Below, one piece after another: positions 9,212 through 18,133 of a stretch of 45,013 nt of DNA. Source of the stretch: Bacteroidales bacterium (lineage in GTDB: Bacteria; Bacteroidota; Bacteroidia; Bacteroidales; NBLH01); the NCBI GenBank assembly GCA_016937695.1, contig JAFGWC010000126.1, forward strand, positions 1-45,013. Direction: 5' to 3'. The translations under genes and the position numbers were made by a program. The number at the start of each line of letters is the position of its first letter. Within the stretch, counting starts at the first letter, position 1. A model generated the notes under the pieces. It was not told the DNA's origin. It saw only the letters and a program-made list of their open reading frames with translations, and searched no databases.

Positions 9212-9739
9212 CTAATCTAAAAAAATTGATTTAAATTCTTCTTTTATACTATCAATTGCAATATTAATTGGCAAATTTTCTGCTTTTAAATACATATCCA
9301 ATATAACTTTACTTAAATCAAGAGCTGTTGCATTTTCGTTAATATGACCGGCCGCAATATTTATAAGTTTTATTAAATTTTCTTTTGCTATTTTAACCAG
9401 ATCCCATGTTTCATTACTAATATAAATTTGCTGCGAAAGATTGTGTTCAAATTCTGATCTTACATTTTGAACTAATAGTGTTTGAAATTGTTTTCCGCTT
9501 AAGCCACTACTTTGAACTCTTGGAATTAAAGAATATGGCGAAATTCTTTCTAAAAACATTAACATTCTTTCATAAGATTGCAACCTAATTGGAGTAATTA
9601 ATTTATTATTATTCATATGCAACTCATGCCTTTGCCTCTGATATTCCTTATCAAGGAATGATTTAACAATTAAATATGAAGTAATAAGTACAATAATTGA
9701 AGGTATTGTATATTGAAGTGAGTTTAGTATTATATTCAT
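9212..9739 (-). CDS. Membrane-anchored hypothetical protein
   Basis: A 175-residue protein with one N-terminal transmembrane helix (about residues 10-28, YTIPSIIVLITSYLIVKSF), followed by a cytoplasmic helical domain. The domain contains a basic stretch (QRQRHELHMNNNKLITPIRLQSYERM), then amphipathic helices. The pattern 'RLQSYERMLMFLERISPYSLIPRV' looks conserved in style, but I cannot name a family or function. It is on the minus strand with a 99-base gap to the AI-2E permease gene that follows, and divergent from the aspartase fusion gene, from which it is separated by 143 bases. Confidence 0.7.
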   Translation of the reverse strand: MNIILNSLQYTIPSIIVLITSYLIVKSFLDKEYQRQRHELHMNNNKLITPIRLQSYERMLMFLERISPYSLIPRVQSSGLSGKQFQTLLVQNVRSEFEHNLSQQIYISNETWDLVKIAKENLIKLINIAAGHINENATALDLSKVILDMYLKAENLPINIAIDSIKEEFKSIFLD

Positions 9740-9882
9740 TTTATTTAATTAATAATTAGTTAATTACAAAGATAATTCAAGTGAAGGTAAAATAAAAAAA
9801 CCATATCCAAATCTATTAAAAAAATTTTTATTTATTTTGTTAAAAATAATAAAACAAAAGTAATTATCTAAAATAAATAAAA

Positions 9883-11763
9883 ATGAACCAAAAAGAAATA
9901 TACGAATTCGTAAACAACATCGATTTTTTTTCTGATTTGGAAGAAACCGAGAAAAAACTATTAATTGAAAAATTCACCGTAGAAACCTACAATTCAGGCA
10001 TTTATCTTTTCAAAGAAGATAAAGAGAGAAAGTCGGTTTATATTATCTATGCCGGTGATGTGGAATTACTAAAAAAAACACCTCATAAAGAAGATCAAAG
10101 ATTATTCTATTTTACTATGGGTGATGTAATTAGTGAAGGAGCATTTATTGATAACAGCCCACATTCAACATCAGCAAAAACAATAACTGCTTGTACTATT
10201 TTTTCTTTAGCCAGAACAGATATTGAATTAATATTTGCGCAAAACCCAAAAATAGGACTAAAAATAAGCTCAAAACTTGTGAAAGTGATTTCGAAAAGAA
10301 TGAGAAGCTCAAACATGAGATTTGTAAGCATTGGTTCACAATATTTATTCGGTGAAAAAAGACTTGAACACGATTTACTTGGAGAAAAAGAAGTAAGTAA
10401 TGAAGTATATTATGGCATTCAGACTCTTAGAGCTTTAGAAAATTTCGACATAACCGGTGTTCCTCTATCTTTTTATCCTGAAATTCCAAAAGCTTTTGCA
10501 ATGGTTAAACAAGCTGCTGCTAGAGCAAATTACGATTTAGAATTATTAGATGAAGATGTTGCAAACGCCATAGATGAGGCTTGCACAGGTATTTTAAACG
10601 GAAAATTTCTTAAATGTTTTGTTGTTGATATGATCCAAGGTGGTGCAGGAACTTCTACTAATATGAATGCAAATGAAGTAATTGCAAATGCAGCACTTGT
10701 TAATTTGGGTTATGAAAAAGGTCAATATGAATACTGTCACCCAAATAATCATGTTAATTTATCTCAATCTACAAATGATGCTTATCCAACAGCTGTAAAA
10801 ATTGCAATTATCAGAAAAAACAAAACTCTGGTAAAAGCACTTTTAAACTTAATTTCTGCATTTAAAGTTAAAGCTGATGAATTTTCTCATGTATTAAAAA
10901 TGGGAAGAACTCAACTTCAAGATGCAGTTCCAATGACTCTTGGACAATCATTTGAAGCTAATGCAATTACTCTTGAAGAAGAAGTTGAAAGACTAACTTC
11001 AAATGTAAATTTATTTCTTGAAGTAAATATGGGAGCTACTGCAATTGGCACAGGCATTAATTCTGATCCTGACTATACTAGAAGAGTAATTGGACATTTA
11101 AGAGATATTACAGGAATGGATATAGTTAGCGCCAGAAATCTTGTTGAAGCGACGCAAGATACAGGTGCTTTTGTTATGTATTCCTCAACTATTAAGCGAC
11201 TTGCAATAAAACTTTCAAAAATATCAAATGATTTGAGATTATTGTCATCAGGACCAAGAGCCGGCTTAAATGAAATTAATCTTCCAGCCGTACAACCAGG
11301 TTCTTCAATTATGCCGGGCAAAGTAAATCCTGTTATTCCTGAAGTTGTAAACCAAATTGCGTTTAAAGTAATTGGTAATGATTTAACCGTTTCTTTAGCT
11401 GCTGAAGCTGGACAACTTGAATTAAATGTGATGGAACCTGTTATTATTCAAAGTATTTTTGAATCTATGGAAATGCTTATAAATGGCATGAATACTCTCA
11501 GAAGCAGCTGTATTGTTGGAATTACTGCAAATATTGAACATTGTAGAAGCATGGTAATGAATAGCATTGGAATTGTAACTGCATTAAATCCGGTTATTGG
11601 ATATGAAGCTTCAACTCAAGTAGCAAAAGAAGCTTTAGAAACAGGAAAAAGTGTTTATGAACTTGTTCTTGAAAAGAAATTACTTTCTAAAGAAGAAATT
11701 GAAAACTTGCTTAGTCCTGAAAATATGCTAAAACCAAGAAAATTTACAAAAAACAATAATTAA
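9883..11763 (+). CDS. aspA: Cyclic-nucleotide-binding domain fused to aspartate ammonia-lyase
   Basis: A 626-residue fusion. Residues about 12-140 form a Crp-type cyclic-nucleotide-binding beta-roll (SVYIIYAGDVELL, then GDVISEGAFID). Residues about 160-620 are a complete aspartase, which deaminates aspartate to fumarate and ammonia. It shows the family blocks EHDLLGEKEVSNEVYYGIQT, GGAGTSTNMNANEV, QSTNDAYPT, KMGRTQLQDAVPMTLGQ and the catalytic loop GSSIMPGKVNP at 473-483 with Ser474. Ordinary AspA is about 470 residues and starts where the second domain starts here. In the sensor domain the ribose-binding Glu is kept (Glu85), but the phosphate-binding Arg of CAP (Arg82) aligns with Thr96, so classical cAMP binding is doubtful. 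Aspartase versus fumarase is decided by overall similarity to AspA. It could supply fumarate for anaerobic respiration, gated by a ligand. Confidence 0.93.
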   Translation: MNQKEIYEFVNNIDFFSDLEETEKKLLIEKFTVETYNSGIYLFKEDKERKSVYIIYAGDVELLKKTPHKEDQRLFYFTMGDVISEGAFIDNSPHSTSAKTITACTIFSLARTDIELIFAQNPKIGLKISSKLVKVISKRMRSSNMRFVSIGSQYLFGEKRLEHDLLGEKEVSNEVYYGIQTLRALENFDITGVPLSFYPEIPKAFAMVKQAAARANYDLELLDEDVANAIDEACTGILNGKFLKCFVVDMIQGGAGTSTNMNANEVIANAALVNLGYEKGQYEYCHPNNHVNLSQSTNDAYPTAVKIAIIRKNKTLVKALLNLISAFKVKADEFSHVLKMGRTQLQDAVPMTLGQSFEANAITLEEEVERLTSNVNLFLEVNMGATAIGTGINSDPDYTRRVIGHLRDITGMDIVSARNLVEATQDTGAFVMYSSTIKRLAIKLSKISNDLRLLSSGPRAGLNEINLPAVQPGSSIMPGKVNPVIPEVVNQIAFKVIGNDLTVSLAAEAGQLELNVMEPVIIQSIFESMEMLINGMNTLRSSCIVGITANIEHCRSMVMNSIGIVTALNPVIGYEASTQVAKEALETGKSVYELVLEKKLLSKEEIENLLSPENMLKPRKFTKNNN

Positions 11764-11766
11764 ATA

Positions 11767-11800
11767 AATAATCCTCAGAACATTAATTCTGAGGATTATT
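11767..11800 (+). terminator. Perfect 14-bp hairpin between convergent genes
   Basis: AATAATCCTCAGAA (11767-11780) and TTCTGAGGATTATT (11787-11800) are exact reverse complements around the six-base loop CATTAA. It begins four bases after the aspartase stop codon and lies before the convergent gene ending at 11828. There is no clean T-run on either side, so it may act as a bidirectional terminator or as an mRNA 3'-end stabiliser. Confidence 0.75.
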
Positions 11801-11827
11801 ACTAAGCCTAATATGTAATATTTAAGT

Positions 11828-12271
11828 TTATTCTTTTTTAGCTTCTTTTGGTTCATCAACTTTAAATAAGGACGAAACAATATAACCAACATATGCACCA
11901 AAAAAAGTTTCTATTATACTAAAAGCTATTTTCAAATCGCCAAATGTTATTAAATTAATGGCTTTTAGGTTTACAATAATAAAAATTGCCGAAAAATGAA
12001 AAGGTATTGACCAATAAGAAATTGTCACATATAATTGATTTACAGGTTTTTCCTCATCACCGCCTTCAATAACATTTTTGTTTTCAATTGCATATTTAAC
12101 TAAAGCACCAATATATACAGCAGTAACAGGAGAAATTATTGCAATAAGAACTGTAAACTCATCAGGTAAAAAGCCGTTAAAGAAATATAGAGCTATTATT
12201 GTAACAAATAAAATTGCATTCGAAATTAAAATAAATTTACTTATACTGTTTCTTAAAGTTGACTCTTTCAT
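11828..12271 (-). CDS. Four-helix integral membrane protein, unknown
   Basis: A 147-residue protein with four predicted membrane helices (about 12-30, 38-60, 84-103 and 117-136) and a charged cytoplasmic tail (VDEPKEAKKE). A soluble acidic loop (ENKNVIEGGDEEKPVNQ) separates the two hairpins. The residues are not those of any transporter or enzyme I recognise. It lies 33 bases downstream of the secreted protein gene 12305-13231 on the same strand and may be in the same transcript. Confidence 0.65.
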   Translation of the reverse strand: MKESTLRNSISKFILISNAILFVTIIALYFFNGFLPDEFTVLIAIISPVTAVYIGALVKYAIENKNVIEGGDEEKPVNQLYVTISYWSIPFHFSAIFIIVNLKAINLITFGDLKIAFSIIETFFGAYVGYIVSSLFKVDEPKEAKKE

Positions 12272-12304
12272 ATAAATGATTTTTTTATTTTTTATCTAGA
12301 ACTA

Positions 12305-13231
12305 TTATCTTCTAATTAGGGATTCTTTAATTTTTCTTGAAAGTTTCATTTGATATCTTCTTAAATAATCTAAATAATCTGGCTCCATATTTCTAAACTC
12401 ACTTCGCCTTGGTTCAAATCCAAAACCACCACTAAATTTTCCCATTATATCATATTTAATATCAACTTTTTCATTTCTCTTTAATATTTTCACTTCAATT
12501 TTAATATACTCAAAGTAATTCCTATCGTTTAGTATTTCTCTACTTAACCTATTAACTTCAAAAGTTAATTCATTATAAGCTTCTTGCAACACTTCCATAT
12601 TTGCATCATACCAAAATGTTCCTTTCTCTTTATAATACTCTTCCAAAAATTTTCTTATATTGTTTCTAATACTTCGTACCGACATATTATCAATGCTTTC
12701 AGATGTAGTTTCAGGCATGTCAAATTCTGCAAGGCTTAATGAAACGATATTAAATGTTCTTGAAAGACTTTTCTCATCTGAACGTTCTATTGATATCCCA
12801 TATTTATTATTATAATAAATTCTTGAACCAAAACTTGGCATATTTGAAGCTAAATTTACTTCTAAAGAATCTTTTCCAACTTCCATTTCAAATGCCATAG
12901 AATTAAATATTTTTCGGGCAATCGCTTGATTATCTGTAGAATCGTAAGAATAACTAAGCATATTCCACGCTACGTTTAATGAATCTAATGTTTGAAATGA
13001 AGATGCAAAGTCTAATGTGAGTTTATTTTTTTTAACATCAATTTTATCTAAATAGAAAACCTGATTAATACCTGTTTTATTAAGCCAATAGTTTATTTCT
13101 TTTTTCCTTGAATAGAAAAAAGAAGTATCATTCCGCAAATCATTTTGAGAATAAATATCAATTTCTGAGATTAAACTAAATATTGAAATTAATATAAATA
13201 TATAATTAAACTTAAAATTCTTTTTATTCAT
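12305..13231 (-). CDS. Secreted hypothetical protein
   Basis: A 308-residue protein with a basic N-terminus and a signal-like hydrophobic segment ending in IYSQ near residue 29. The mature part is acidic to neutral and mixed alpha/beta. It has a central 'LEVNLASNMPSFGSRIYYNNKYGISIERS' type beta region (split here into parts), a helical segment about 215-240, and a strongly basic C-terminal helix ([18 protein letters not shown]). No catalytic motif or known domain is recognised. Start is the only ATG before the signal segment. Probably periplasmic. Confidence 0.6.
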   Translation of the reverse strand: MNKKNFKFNYIFILISIFSLISEIDIYSQNDLRNDTSFFYSRKKEINYWLNKTGINQVFYLDKIDVKKNKLTLDFASSFQTLDSLNVAWNMLSYSYDSTDNQAIARKIFNSMAFEMEVGKDSLEVNLASNMPSFGSRIYYNNKYGISIERSDEKSLSRTFNIVSLSLAEFDMPETTSESIDNMSVRSIRNNIRKFLEEYYKEKGTFWYDANMEVLQEAYNELTFEVNRLSREILNDRNYFEYIKIEVKILKRNEKVDIKYDIMGKFSGGFGFEPRRSEFRNMEPDYLDYLRRYQMKLSRKIKESLIRR

Positions 13232-13321
13232 AGCATTAATTTAAAATACAAAATTTTACAATAAATTTATAACGTAAATTTATTCAAAGTTAATATATAA
13301 TTTACAATTTTTAAATTCCAT

Positions 13322-13354
13322 TTTGCACAAAATAATCCTTTTTATGTATCTTAG
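13322..13354 (+). promoter_or_regulatory. Candidate promoter of the antiporter gene
   Basis: TTTG at 13322-13325 is followed after 21 bases by TATCTTAG at 13347-13354, one base from the Bacteroidota TAnnTTTG box. The ATG at 13376 lies 22 bases downstream, a usual leader length. Confidence 0.5.
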
Positions 13355-13375
13355 TCAAAAATATATCAACAATTA

Positions 13376-15298
13376 ATGGAAAATATAAATAGCTTCTTAA
13401 TTATAATAATAGCTTTTATAATTGTAGCAACAGCATCTGGAAATATCGCAAAACTTTTTATAAAAATTAAGCTTCCTTTAATTACAGGTTTTTTAGTTAT
13501 AGGAATAATTGCAGGCCCATATGTAACAAATCTAATTTCATTAGAAGCTGTAAATAGTTTAAAATTTATACATGATATTGCTCTTGCTTTCATTGCTTTT
13601 GCTGCAGGCTCTGAACTTTACTTAAAGGACATTAGAAGCAAGTTTACAAGTATAACATGGATGACTTTAGGACAAATAGTAGCAACTTTCTTTATATCTA
13701 GCTTTATTATATTCCACATATCAGACTATATTCCTTTTATGGCAAATCTAAATAACGCAACAAAATTTGCAATATCTATTTTAATAGGTGCTATTTTTGT
13801 TGCCAGATCGCCTGCTTCTGCTATTGCTGTAATAAACGAACTTAGAGCCAAAGGACCTTTTACAAAAATTGCTATTGGAACTATTATTGTTAAAGATTTT
13901 CTTGCAATTATTCTTTTCACAATCACATTCTCTGTAAGCAGCACTTTAATTAGTAATGTCGATTTTAACATCACAACAATAATTTTGCTGTTTTTTGAGT
14001 TAGTGCTTTCATTTTTTTTCGGATTTTTAATTGGGAAATTAATAACTCTATTTATTCAATTTCAATCAAATGAAACACTAAAAACGCTTATTATATTACT
14101 TGTTGGTTGGGGCGTGTATGGGTTTACATATTTAATTAGAGATATATCGGTAAATGCTATTGGAATTAAAATTCATTTTGAACCTCTTCTAATTAACATA
14201 ATTGCAGCATTTTATATCACAAATTATTCAAAAAACAGACAAGAATTTACAAAAATAATCGAGGAAGTTGGCATTTTTGTTTATATTTCATTTTTTACTT
14301 TGACTGGTGCATCCATTGCTTTAGATATAATTAAAGATTTTTGGTTTATCGCGTTAATTTTATTTCTTATAAGGCTTTTTACTTTATTCGTAGGCTCCTT
14401 TATTGCAAGTTCTGTAGTAAAAGAACTTGCTTTATATAAAAAAATAGGTTGGATGCCATTTGTTACTCAAGCAGGAGTTGCATTAGGTTTAGTAACAATG
14501 GTTTCGAAAGCATTTCCTGATTGGGGCGCTGAATTTGAAGCAATAATTGTTGCAGTTATAATAATGAATCTGCTTTTAGGACCACCTATTTTTAAAGCAT
14601 CTATTTTTAAAGTTAAAGAAAACCACGACAAAGCAGAAACAAAAACTTTTGACGGAATTAGAGATGCAATTATATTTGGTCTTGAAAATCAATCACTTGC
14701 ATTAGCAAAACAACTTAAAGAACACAGCTGGAATGTAAAAATAGCCACAATGATGCAAGACATTGATGCTGAATCATATACTCAATGTGAAGTTATTCCT
14801 ATTACAGATTATTCGCTAGAAACGTTTAAAAAACTTGAGGCTTTTAAAGCCGAAGCTATTATTTGCATGCAAACCGATGAAGAAAATATACAAATTTGCG
14901 AAACTGCTTATGAAAACTGCGGAACCAAAGATTTAATTGTAAGACTTCAAGAACATAAAAATTACGAATATTTTCAAAAAATCGGAGCTTTAGTTGTTGA
15001 ACCTGATACATCAATTGTTAATTTATTATTCCATTTTGTAAGGTCGCCAATTGCAACTTCAATTTTGCTTGGAATGGAAGAAAACCACGATACTATTGAT
15101 TTAGAAGTAATTAATCCTGATTTACAAGGAATTGCTCTAAGAGATTTAAGACTTCCTAACGACACTCTTATTTTATCAGTAAAAAGAGATGGTTCAAACG
15201 TTATTTCTCATGGATATACAAGATTACGCTTAGGCGATTTTGTTACAATGGTTGGTTCTGAAGAAAGTTTGCAAAAAGTAAAACTTAAATTCGAATAA
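13376..15298 (+). CDS. CPA2-family cation/proton antiporter with RCK-like C-terminus
   Basis: A 640-residue inner-membrane antiporter exchanging Na+ or K+ for protons. Residues 1-415 hold about twelve hydrophobic helices. They include the family segments ARSPASAIAVINELRAKG and GTIIVKDFLAIILF, the latter with the Asp expected in the ion pathway. A cytoplasmic part follows. Residues about 433-545 resemble a TrkA-N/RCK Rossmann domain and 555-640 a TrkA-C domain (LQGIALRDLRLPNDTLILSVKRDG...LRLGDFVTMVGS, split here). The Rossmann glycine loop is altered: the first strand runs into IIFGLENQS where a GxGxxG would be expected, so nucleotide binding may be lost or changed. Overall architecture matches KefB/GerN-type transporters. 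Ion specificity cannot be told. It is transcribed alone, with 244 bases to hydG. Confidence 0.88.
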   Translation: MENINSFLIIIIAFIIVATASGNIAKLFIKIKLPLITGFLVIGIIAGPYVTNLISLEAVNSLKFIHDIALAFIAFAAGSELYLKDIRSKFTSITWMTLGQIVATFFISSFIIFHISDYIPFMANLNNATKFAISILIGAIFVARSPASAIAVINELRAKGPFTKIAIGTIIVKDFLAIILFTITFSVSSTLISNVDFNITTIILLFFELVLSFFFGFLIGKLITLFIQFQSNETLKTLIILLVGWGVYGFTYLIRDISVNAIGIKIHFEPLLINIIAAFYITNYSKNRQEFTKIIEEVGIFVYISFFTLTGASIALDIIKDFWFIALILFLIRLFTLFVGSFIASSVVKELALYKKIGWMPFVTQAGVALGLVTMVSKAFPDWGAEFEAIIVAVIIMNLLLGPPIFKASIFKVKENHDKAETKTFDGIRDAIIFGLENQSLALAKQLKEHSWNVKIATMMQDIDAESYTQCEVIPITDYSLETFKKLEAFKAEAIICMQTDEENIQICETAYENCGTKDLIVRLQEHKNYEYFQKIGALVVEPDTSIVNLLFHFVRSPIATSILLGMEENHDTIDLEVINPDLQGIALRDLRLPNDTLILSVKRDGSNVISHGYTRLRLGDFVTMVGSEESLQKVKLKFE

Positions 15299-15457
15299 AT
15301 ATTCTTTCTGAAAATTATAATTAATAAACCTATCTAAAAATTAACATATTTTCACATTATGATTTATATCAGATATTTAATTATATTGATATTTGACCAC
15401 TTGTTTATTTTCTGATTATCAATACATTACAAAACTAATTTATTAAGTTTAAATACA

Positions 15458-15516
15458 GCAAATTTGCAAAACATGATATTTATTCTATTTTATTTTGCAA
15501 AGATGCCGTAAATTTG
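15458..15516 (+). promoter_or_regulatory. hydG upstream region: -7 box and TTTGCA palindromes
   Basis: TAAATTTG at 15509-15516 matches the TAnnTTTG -7 box exactly and lies 26 bases before the ATG. No TTG sits at the usual distance upstream. Two short palindromes, GCAAATTTGC (15458-15467) and TTTGCAAA (15494-15501), precede it, and could be operator sites replacing the -33 contact. Confidence 0.4.
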
Positions 15517-15542
15517 CATCATAATTTTTAATATTTACAGCT

Positions 15543-16970
15543 ATGATTTACCATCCTGAAAAATATAATATAAAAGATGAAGCAATGCAGCCTTTTATTG
15601 ATGCTGACGAAATTTGGGACATCATAAATAATGCTAAAGCTACTAAAAAAAGAGTTAGAGAAATAATTGCTAAATCGCTGGATAAAAACAGATTAAGTCT
15701 TGAAGAAACGGCTATTCTGCTTAATACAACAGAACCGGAACTCGTTAACGAAATAAAAAAAGGTGCACGAGAACTTAAAGAAAAAGTTTACGGACACAGA
15801 ATTGTTCTTTTTGCGCCTCTTTATATCGGAAATATGTGTACAAATAATTGCGCATATTGTGGTTTTAAAGCATCAAACAAATCTATAAAAAGAACAACTC
15901 TTGACAAGGAAGAACTTATAAATCAGGTTACTGCATTAGAAAACACCGGACAAAAAAGACTTATCTTAGTTTATGGCGAACATCCAAAATACAATCCTGA
16001 ATTTATCGCAGAATCTGTTAGAACTGTATATGGAGTTAAAAGTGGAAATGGTGAAATACGAAGAGTTAACATAAATGCAGCTCCTTTAAGTATTGAAGGT
16101 TTTAAGATAGTAAAAGAATCTGAAATCGGCACATATCAAATATTTCAGGAAACTTATCATCCCGAAACTTACAATAAAGTGCATTTAAGCGGAAAGAAAA
16201 AAGATTTCGATTGGCGTTTAACTTCGCTAGACAGAGCACAGGAAGCAGGAATTGATGACGTTGGAATTGGCGCTTTATTTGGCTTATACGACTGGCGATT
16301 TGAAGTTCTTGGTCTTTTAAGGCATGTTAATCATTTTGAAGCAGTTTACAATGTTGGTCCGCACACAATTTCTTTCCCTAGAATACAATATGCATCAGAA
16401 TTAGATATTGACAAATTGCATATTGTTAGTGATGAGGACTTTACAAAACTTGTTGCAATTCTAAGATTAGCTGTTCCTTATACAGGTTTGATATTAACAG
16501 CAAGAGAATCGGCTGAAATAAGAGACGAAATTCTTCAATTTGGAGTATCGCAAATTGATGGCGGAACAAATATCGAGATGAAAGGTTACACTAAAAATAA
16601 AGAAAACGAACAAGACATTGACAGTGAACAATTTCAAATAAACGACAATCGTACATTAAACGAAATAATGGACGAACTGATTGAAAATCAATACATTCCA
16701 TCGTTTTGCACAGCTTGTTACAGATTAGGAAGAACCGGTGAGCATTTTATGGAATTTTCGGTTCCTGGATTTATTAAAAGATATTGTACACCAAATGCTA
16801 TACTTACTTTAGTTGAGTATCTTGAAGATTATGCTCCTGAAGAAACCAAGAAAAAAGGTTACGAGCTTATAGAAAACAAGATGTCGGAAATTGAAGACGA
16901 AAAGTATATTGAAAAAGTGAGAGAGCGAATTGAAAAAATCAAAAACGGAAAAAGAGATTTGTATTTTTAA
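15543..16970 (+). CDS. hydG: [FeFe]-hydrogenase maturase HydG (tyrosine lyase)
   Basis: A radical SAM enzyme that cleaves tyrosine and makes the CO and CN- ligands, as an Fe(CO)2CN-cysteine synthon, for the H-cluster of [FeFe]-hydrogenases. The 475-residue length is normal. The radical SAM cluster motif is Cys99-x3-Cys103-x2-Cys106 (CTNNCAYC). The second, HydG-specific auxiliary cluster motif is Cys389-x2-Cys392-x22-Cys415 (CTACYRLGRTGEHF...RYC), which separates HydG from the related ThiH. The N-terminus IYHPEKYNIKDEAMQPFID is typical. No hydE, hydF or hydrogenase structural gene lies in the window, so the partner maturases must be elsewhere. Its presence implies an anaerobic, hydrogen-metabolising organism. 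Confidence 0.96.
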   Translation: MIYHPEKYNIKDEAMQPFIDADEIWDIINNAKATKKRVREIIAKSLDKNRLSLEETAILLNTTEPELVNEIKKGARELKEKVYGHRIVLFAPLYIGNMCTNNCAYCGFKASNKSIKRTTLDKEELINQVTALENTGQKRLILVYGEHPKYNPEFIAESVRTVYGVKSGNGEIRRVNINAAPLSIEGFKIVKESEIGTYQIFQETYHPETYNKVHLSGKKKDFDWRLTSLDRAQEAGIDDVGIGALFGLYDWRFEVLGLLRHVNHFEAVYNVGPHTISFPRIQYASELDIDKLHIVSDEDFTKLVAILRLAVPYTGLILTARESAEIRDEILQFGVSQIDGGTNIEMKGYTKNKENEQDIDSEQFQINDNRTLNEIMDELIENQYIPSFCTACYRLGRTGEHFMEFSVPGFIKRYCTPNAILTLVEYLEDYAPEETKKKGYELIENKMSEIEDEKYIEKVRERIEKIKNGKRDLYF

Positions 16971-17013
16971 TTTATTATTGTAGAATAAATTTTAGAATTC
17001 GTTTTTTTTTTGC

Positions 17014-17078
17014 AATTGTTAAATTGCTATATCGCTGAATTTAAACAATATAACAATTTAACAATTTTATTTTTTTAA
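17014..17078 (+). terminator. hydG terminator hairpin
   Basis: ATTGTTAAATTGCTATAT at 17015-17032 pairs with ATATAACAATTTAACAAT at 17048-17065 over 18 positions with one mismatch, followed by a T-rich run to about 17077. It lies between the convergent hydG and Spy-like genes. Confidence 0.75.
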
Positions 17079-17139
17079 TACAAAAAGCAATAGAAAATCT
17101 ATCTTTTCCTCACATCCAAAACTGATGCAATTTTACAAT

Positions 17140-17613
17140 TTAATTTTGTCTGAAATTTCTTTTAGGCTGATTATTGTTTTTCTTATACTGATTTAAAATA
17201 ACTCTTTTAAACTGATTTTCAGCCTGATAGTACTTTACAACTTTTTTAATTGGTAAAACAGTTTTAAATTTTTGATGATATGTTTTAGCTAATTCTGCTT
17301 CTTTTACCTGAATTTCAATATTTTCATCTGCAAGATTTTCTAATTCGCTATCACTTAATTTCTCAGATTGCGTATTAAACTTTTGCAGTAAAGATTTCTT
17401 CTTATTTAAAAGCGATTCTTTATTATTCATAAATTCATTATAAACAGGCCAAAACAATTGTGCTTCTTCAACTGTTAAATTTAATTTCTGTGTAATAAAT
17501 GCAACCTTCTGAGTTTCAATGTTTTGCTTTACATTTTGATTGATTGGCTGAGATTGTAGATTTACAAAAAACATAAAAAAAATTGTAGCAGATATTATAT
17601 ATTTATGCATCAT
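17140..17613 (-). CDS. Spy/CpxP-like periplasmic protein of ECF-sigma operon
   Basis: A 157-residue exported, mostly helical and highly charged protein. The signal peptide ends near residue 21 (MMHKYIISATIFFMFFVNLQSQ). It contains an LTxxQ-like turn (LNLTVEEAQLFWPVYNEFM) and long amphipathic helices, as in the Spy/CpxP envelope-stress chaperones. In Bacteroidota such proteins usually follow an ECF sigma factor and a small membrane protein, as here (gap of 56 bases to the membrane protein gene). I infer a role in sensing or buffering misfolded envelope proteins or metals. The basic C-terminus (KKNNNQPKRNFRQN) is unremarkable. Confidence 0.75.
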   Translation of the reverse strand: MMHKYIISATIFFMFFVNLQSQPINQNVKQNIETQKVAFITQKLNLTVEEAQLFWPVYNEFMNNKESLLNKKKSLLQKFNTQSEKLSDSELENLADENIEIQVKEAELAKTYHQKFKTVLPIKKVVKYYQAENQFKRVILNQYKKNNNQPKRNFRQN

Positions 17614-17669
17614 AATTAATAAATTTTCTTGTTAATATTGGCTTGTAAAATATATTCTGAATTATAAAA

Positions 17670-18086
17670 CTAATTTAATGTTTCAATAATTGTTGAAACA
17701 TCCATATTATTAAGAATATCGTCAATGTTTTCGTCAGATATAGTTTCTTTATCACTTAGAGTTTCACTATTAGTTGCAATAAAATCAATAAGTTCATCTG
17801 TTTTTACCATATCTAAAAAAATATCTTCTCTTGTAATTTCAGTATTGTTTTCTGCCGTTTCGTTTAATTCATATTTATTTCCGGCAATTAAAAACCAAAA
17901 TATGTAAATTAACAGGAAACCAGCAGCAATTGCTATATATGGCTTAATTTTTACAATAAATGAAGTTTTTCCGAAATTATTGTCTTGCTCATTAATTTTG
18001 CCTTTAATTTTATCCGAAAAATCGTTAAAATAATTTTCAGGAACTTTAAAAGGATTTTTGTTCGTATGTTTTTCTAATTCGCTCAT
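17670..18086 (-). CDS. Membrane protein of ECF-sigma operon, probable anti-sigma
   Basis: A 138-residue single-pass membrane protein. The N-terminal cytoplasmic part has the motif NPFKVPENYFNDF, common in small proteins encoded next to ECF sigma factors in Bacteroidota. A transmembrane helix follows at about 48-68 (KPYIAIAAGFLLIYIFWFLI), then an acidic periplasmic domain. A longer reading frame begins at 18116. I prefer the ATG at 18084-18086 because AAGGAG (18094-18099 on the minus strand) lies seven bases upstream, a rare good Shine-Dalgarno for this genome. Position and topology suggest an anti-sigma factor for the upstream sigma gene. No zinc-binding motif is seen, so this is inference. 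Confidence 0.75.
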   Translation of the reverse strand: MSELEKHTNKNPFKVPENYFNDFSDKIKGKINEQDNNFGKTSFIVKIKPYIAIAAGFLLIYIFWFLIAGNKYELNETAENNTEITREDIFLDMVKTDELIDFIATNSETLSDKETISDENIDDILNNMDVSTIIETLN

Positions 18087-18093
18087 AATATTT

Positions 18094-18099
18094 CTCCTT
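18094..18099 (-). promoter_or_regulatory. Strong Shine-Dalgarno deciding the start of the anti-sigma candidate
   Basis: AAGGAG on the minus strand, within GGAAGGAGAAATATTATG. The spacing of seven bases to the ATG is ideal. Most other genes in the window have no such site. Confidence 0.7.
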
Positions 18100-18133
18100 C
18101 CACAATTATTTGACAATATTTTAAAGCAACAGT

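Noticed and set aside
12411..12425. GGTTCAAATCC resembling a tRNA T-arm
   Set aside because: It is inside a coding region and no acceptor, D or anticodon arms can be built around it.
18084..18116. Earlier start for the anti-sigma candidate at 18116
   Set aside because: The Shine-Dalgarno AAGGAG lies within that extension and is spaced for the ATG at 18086.
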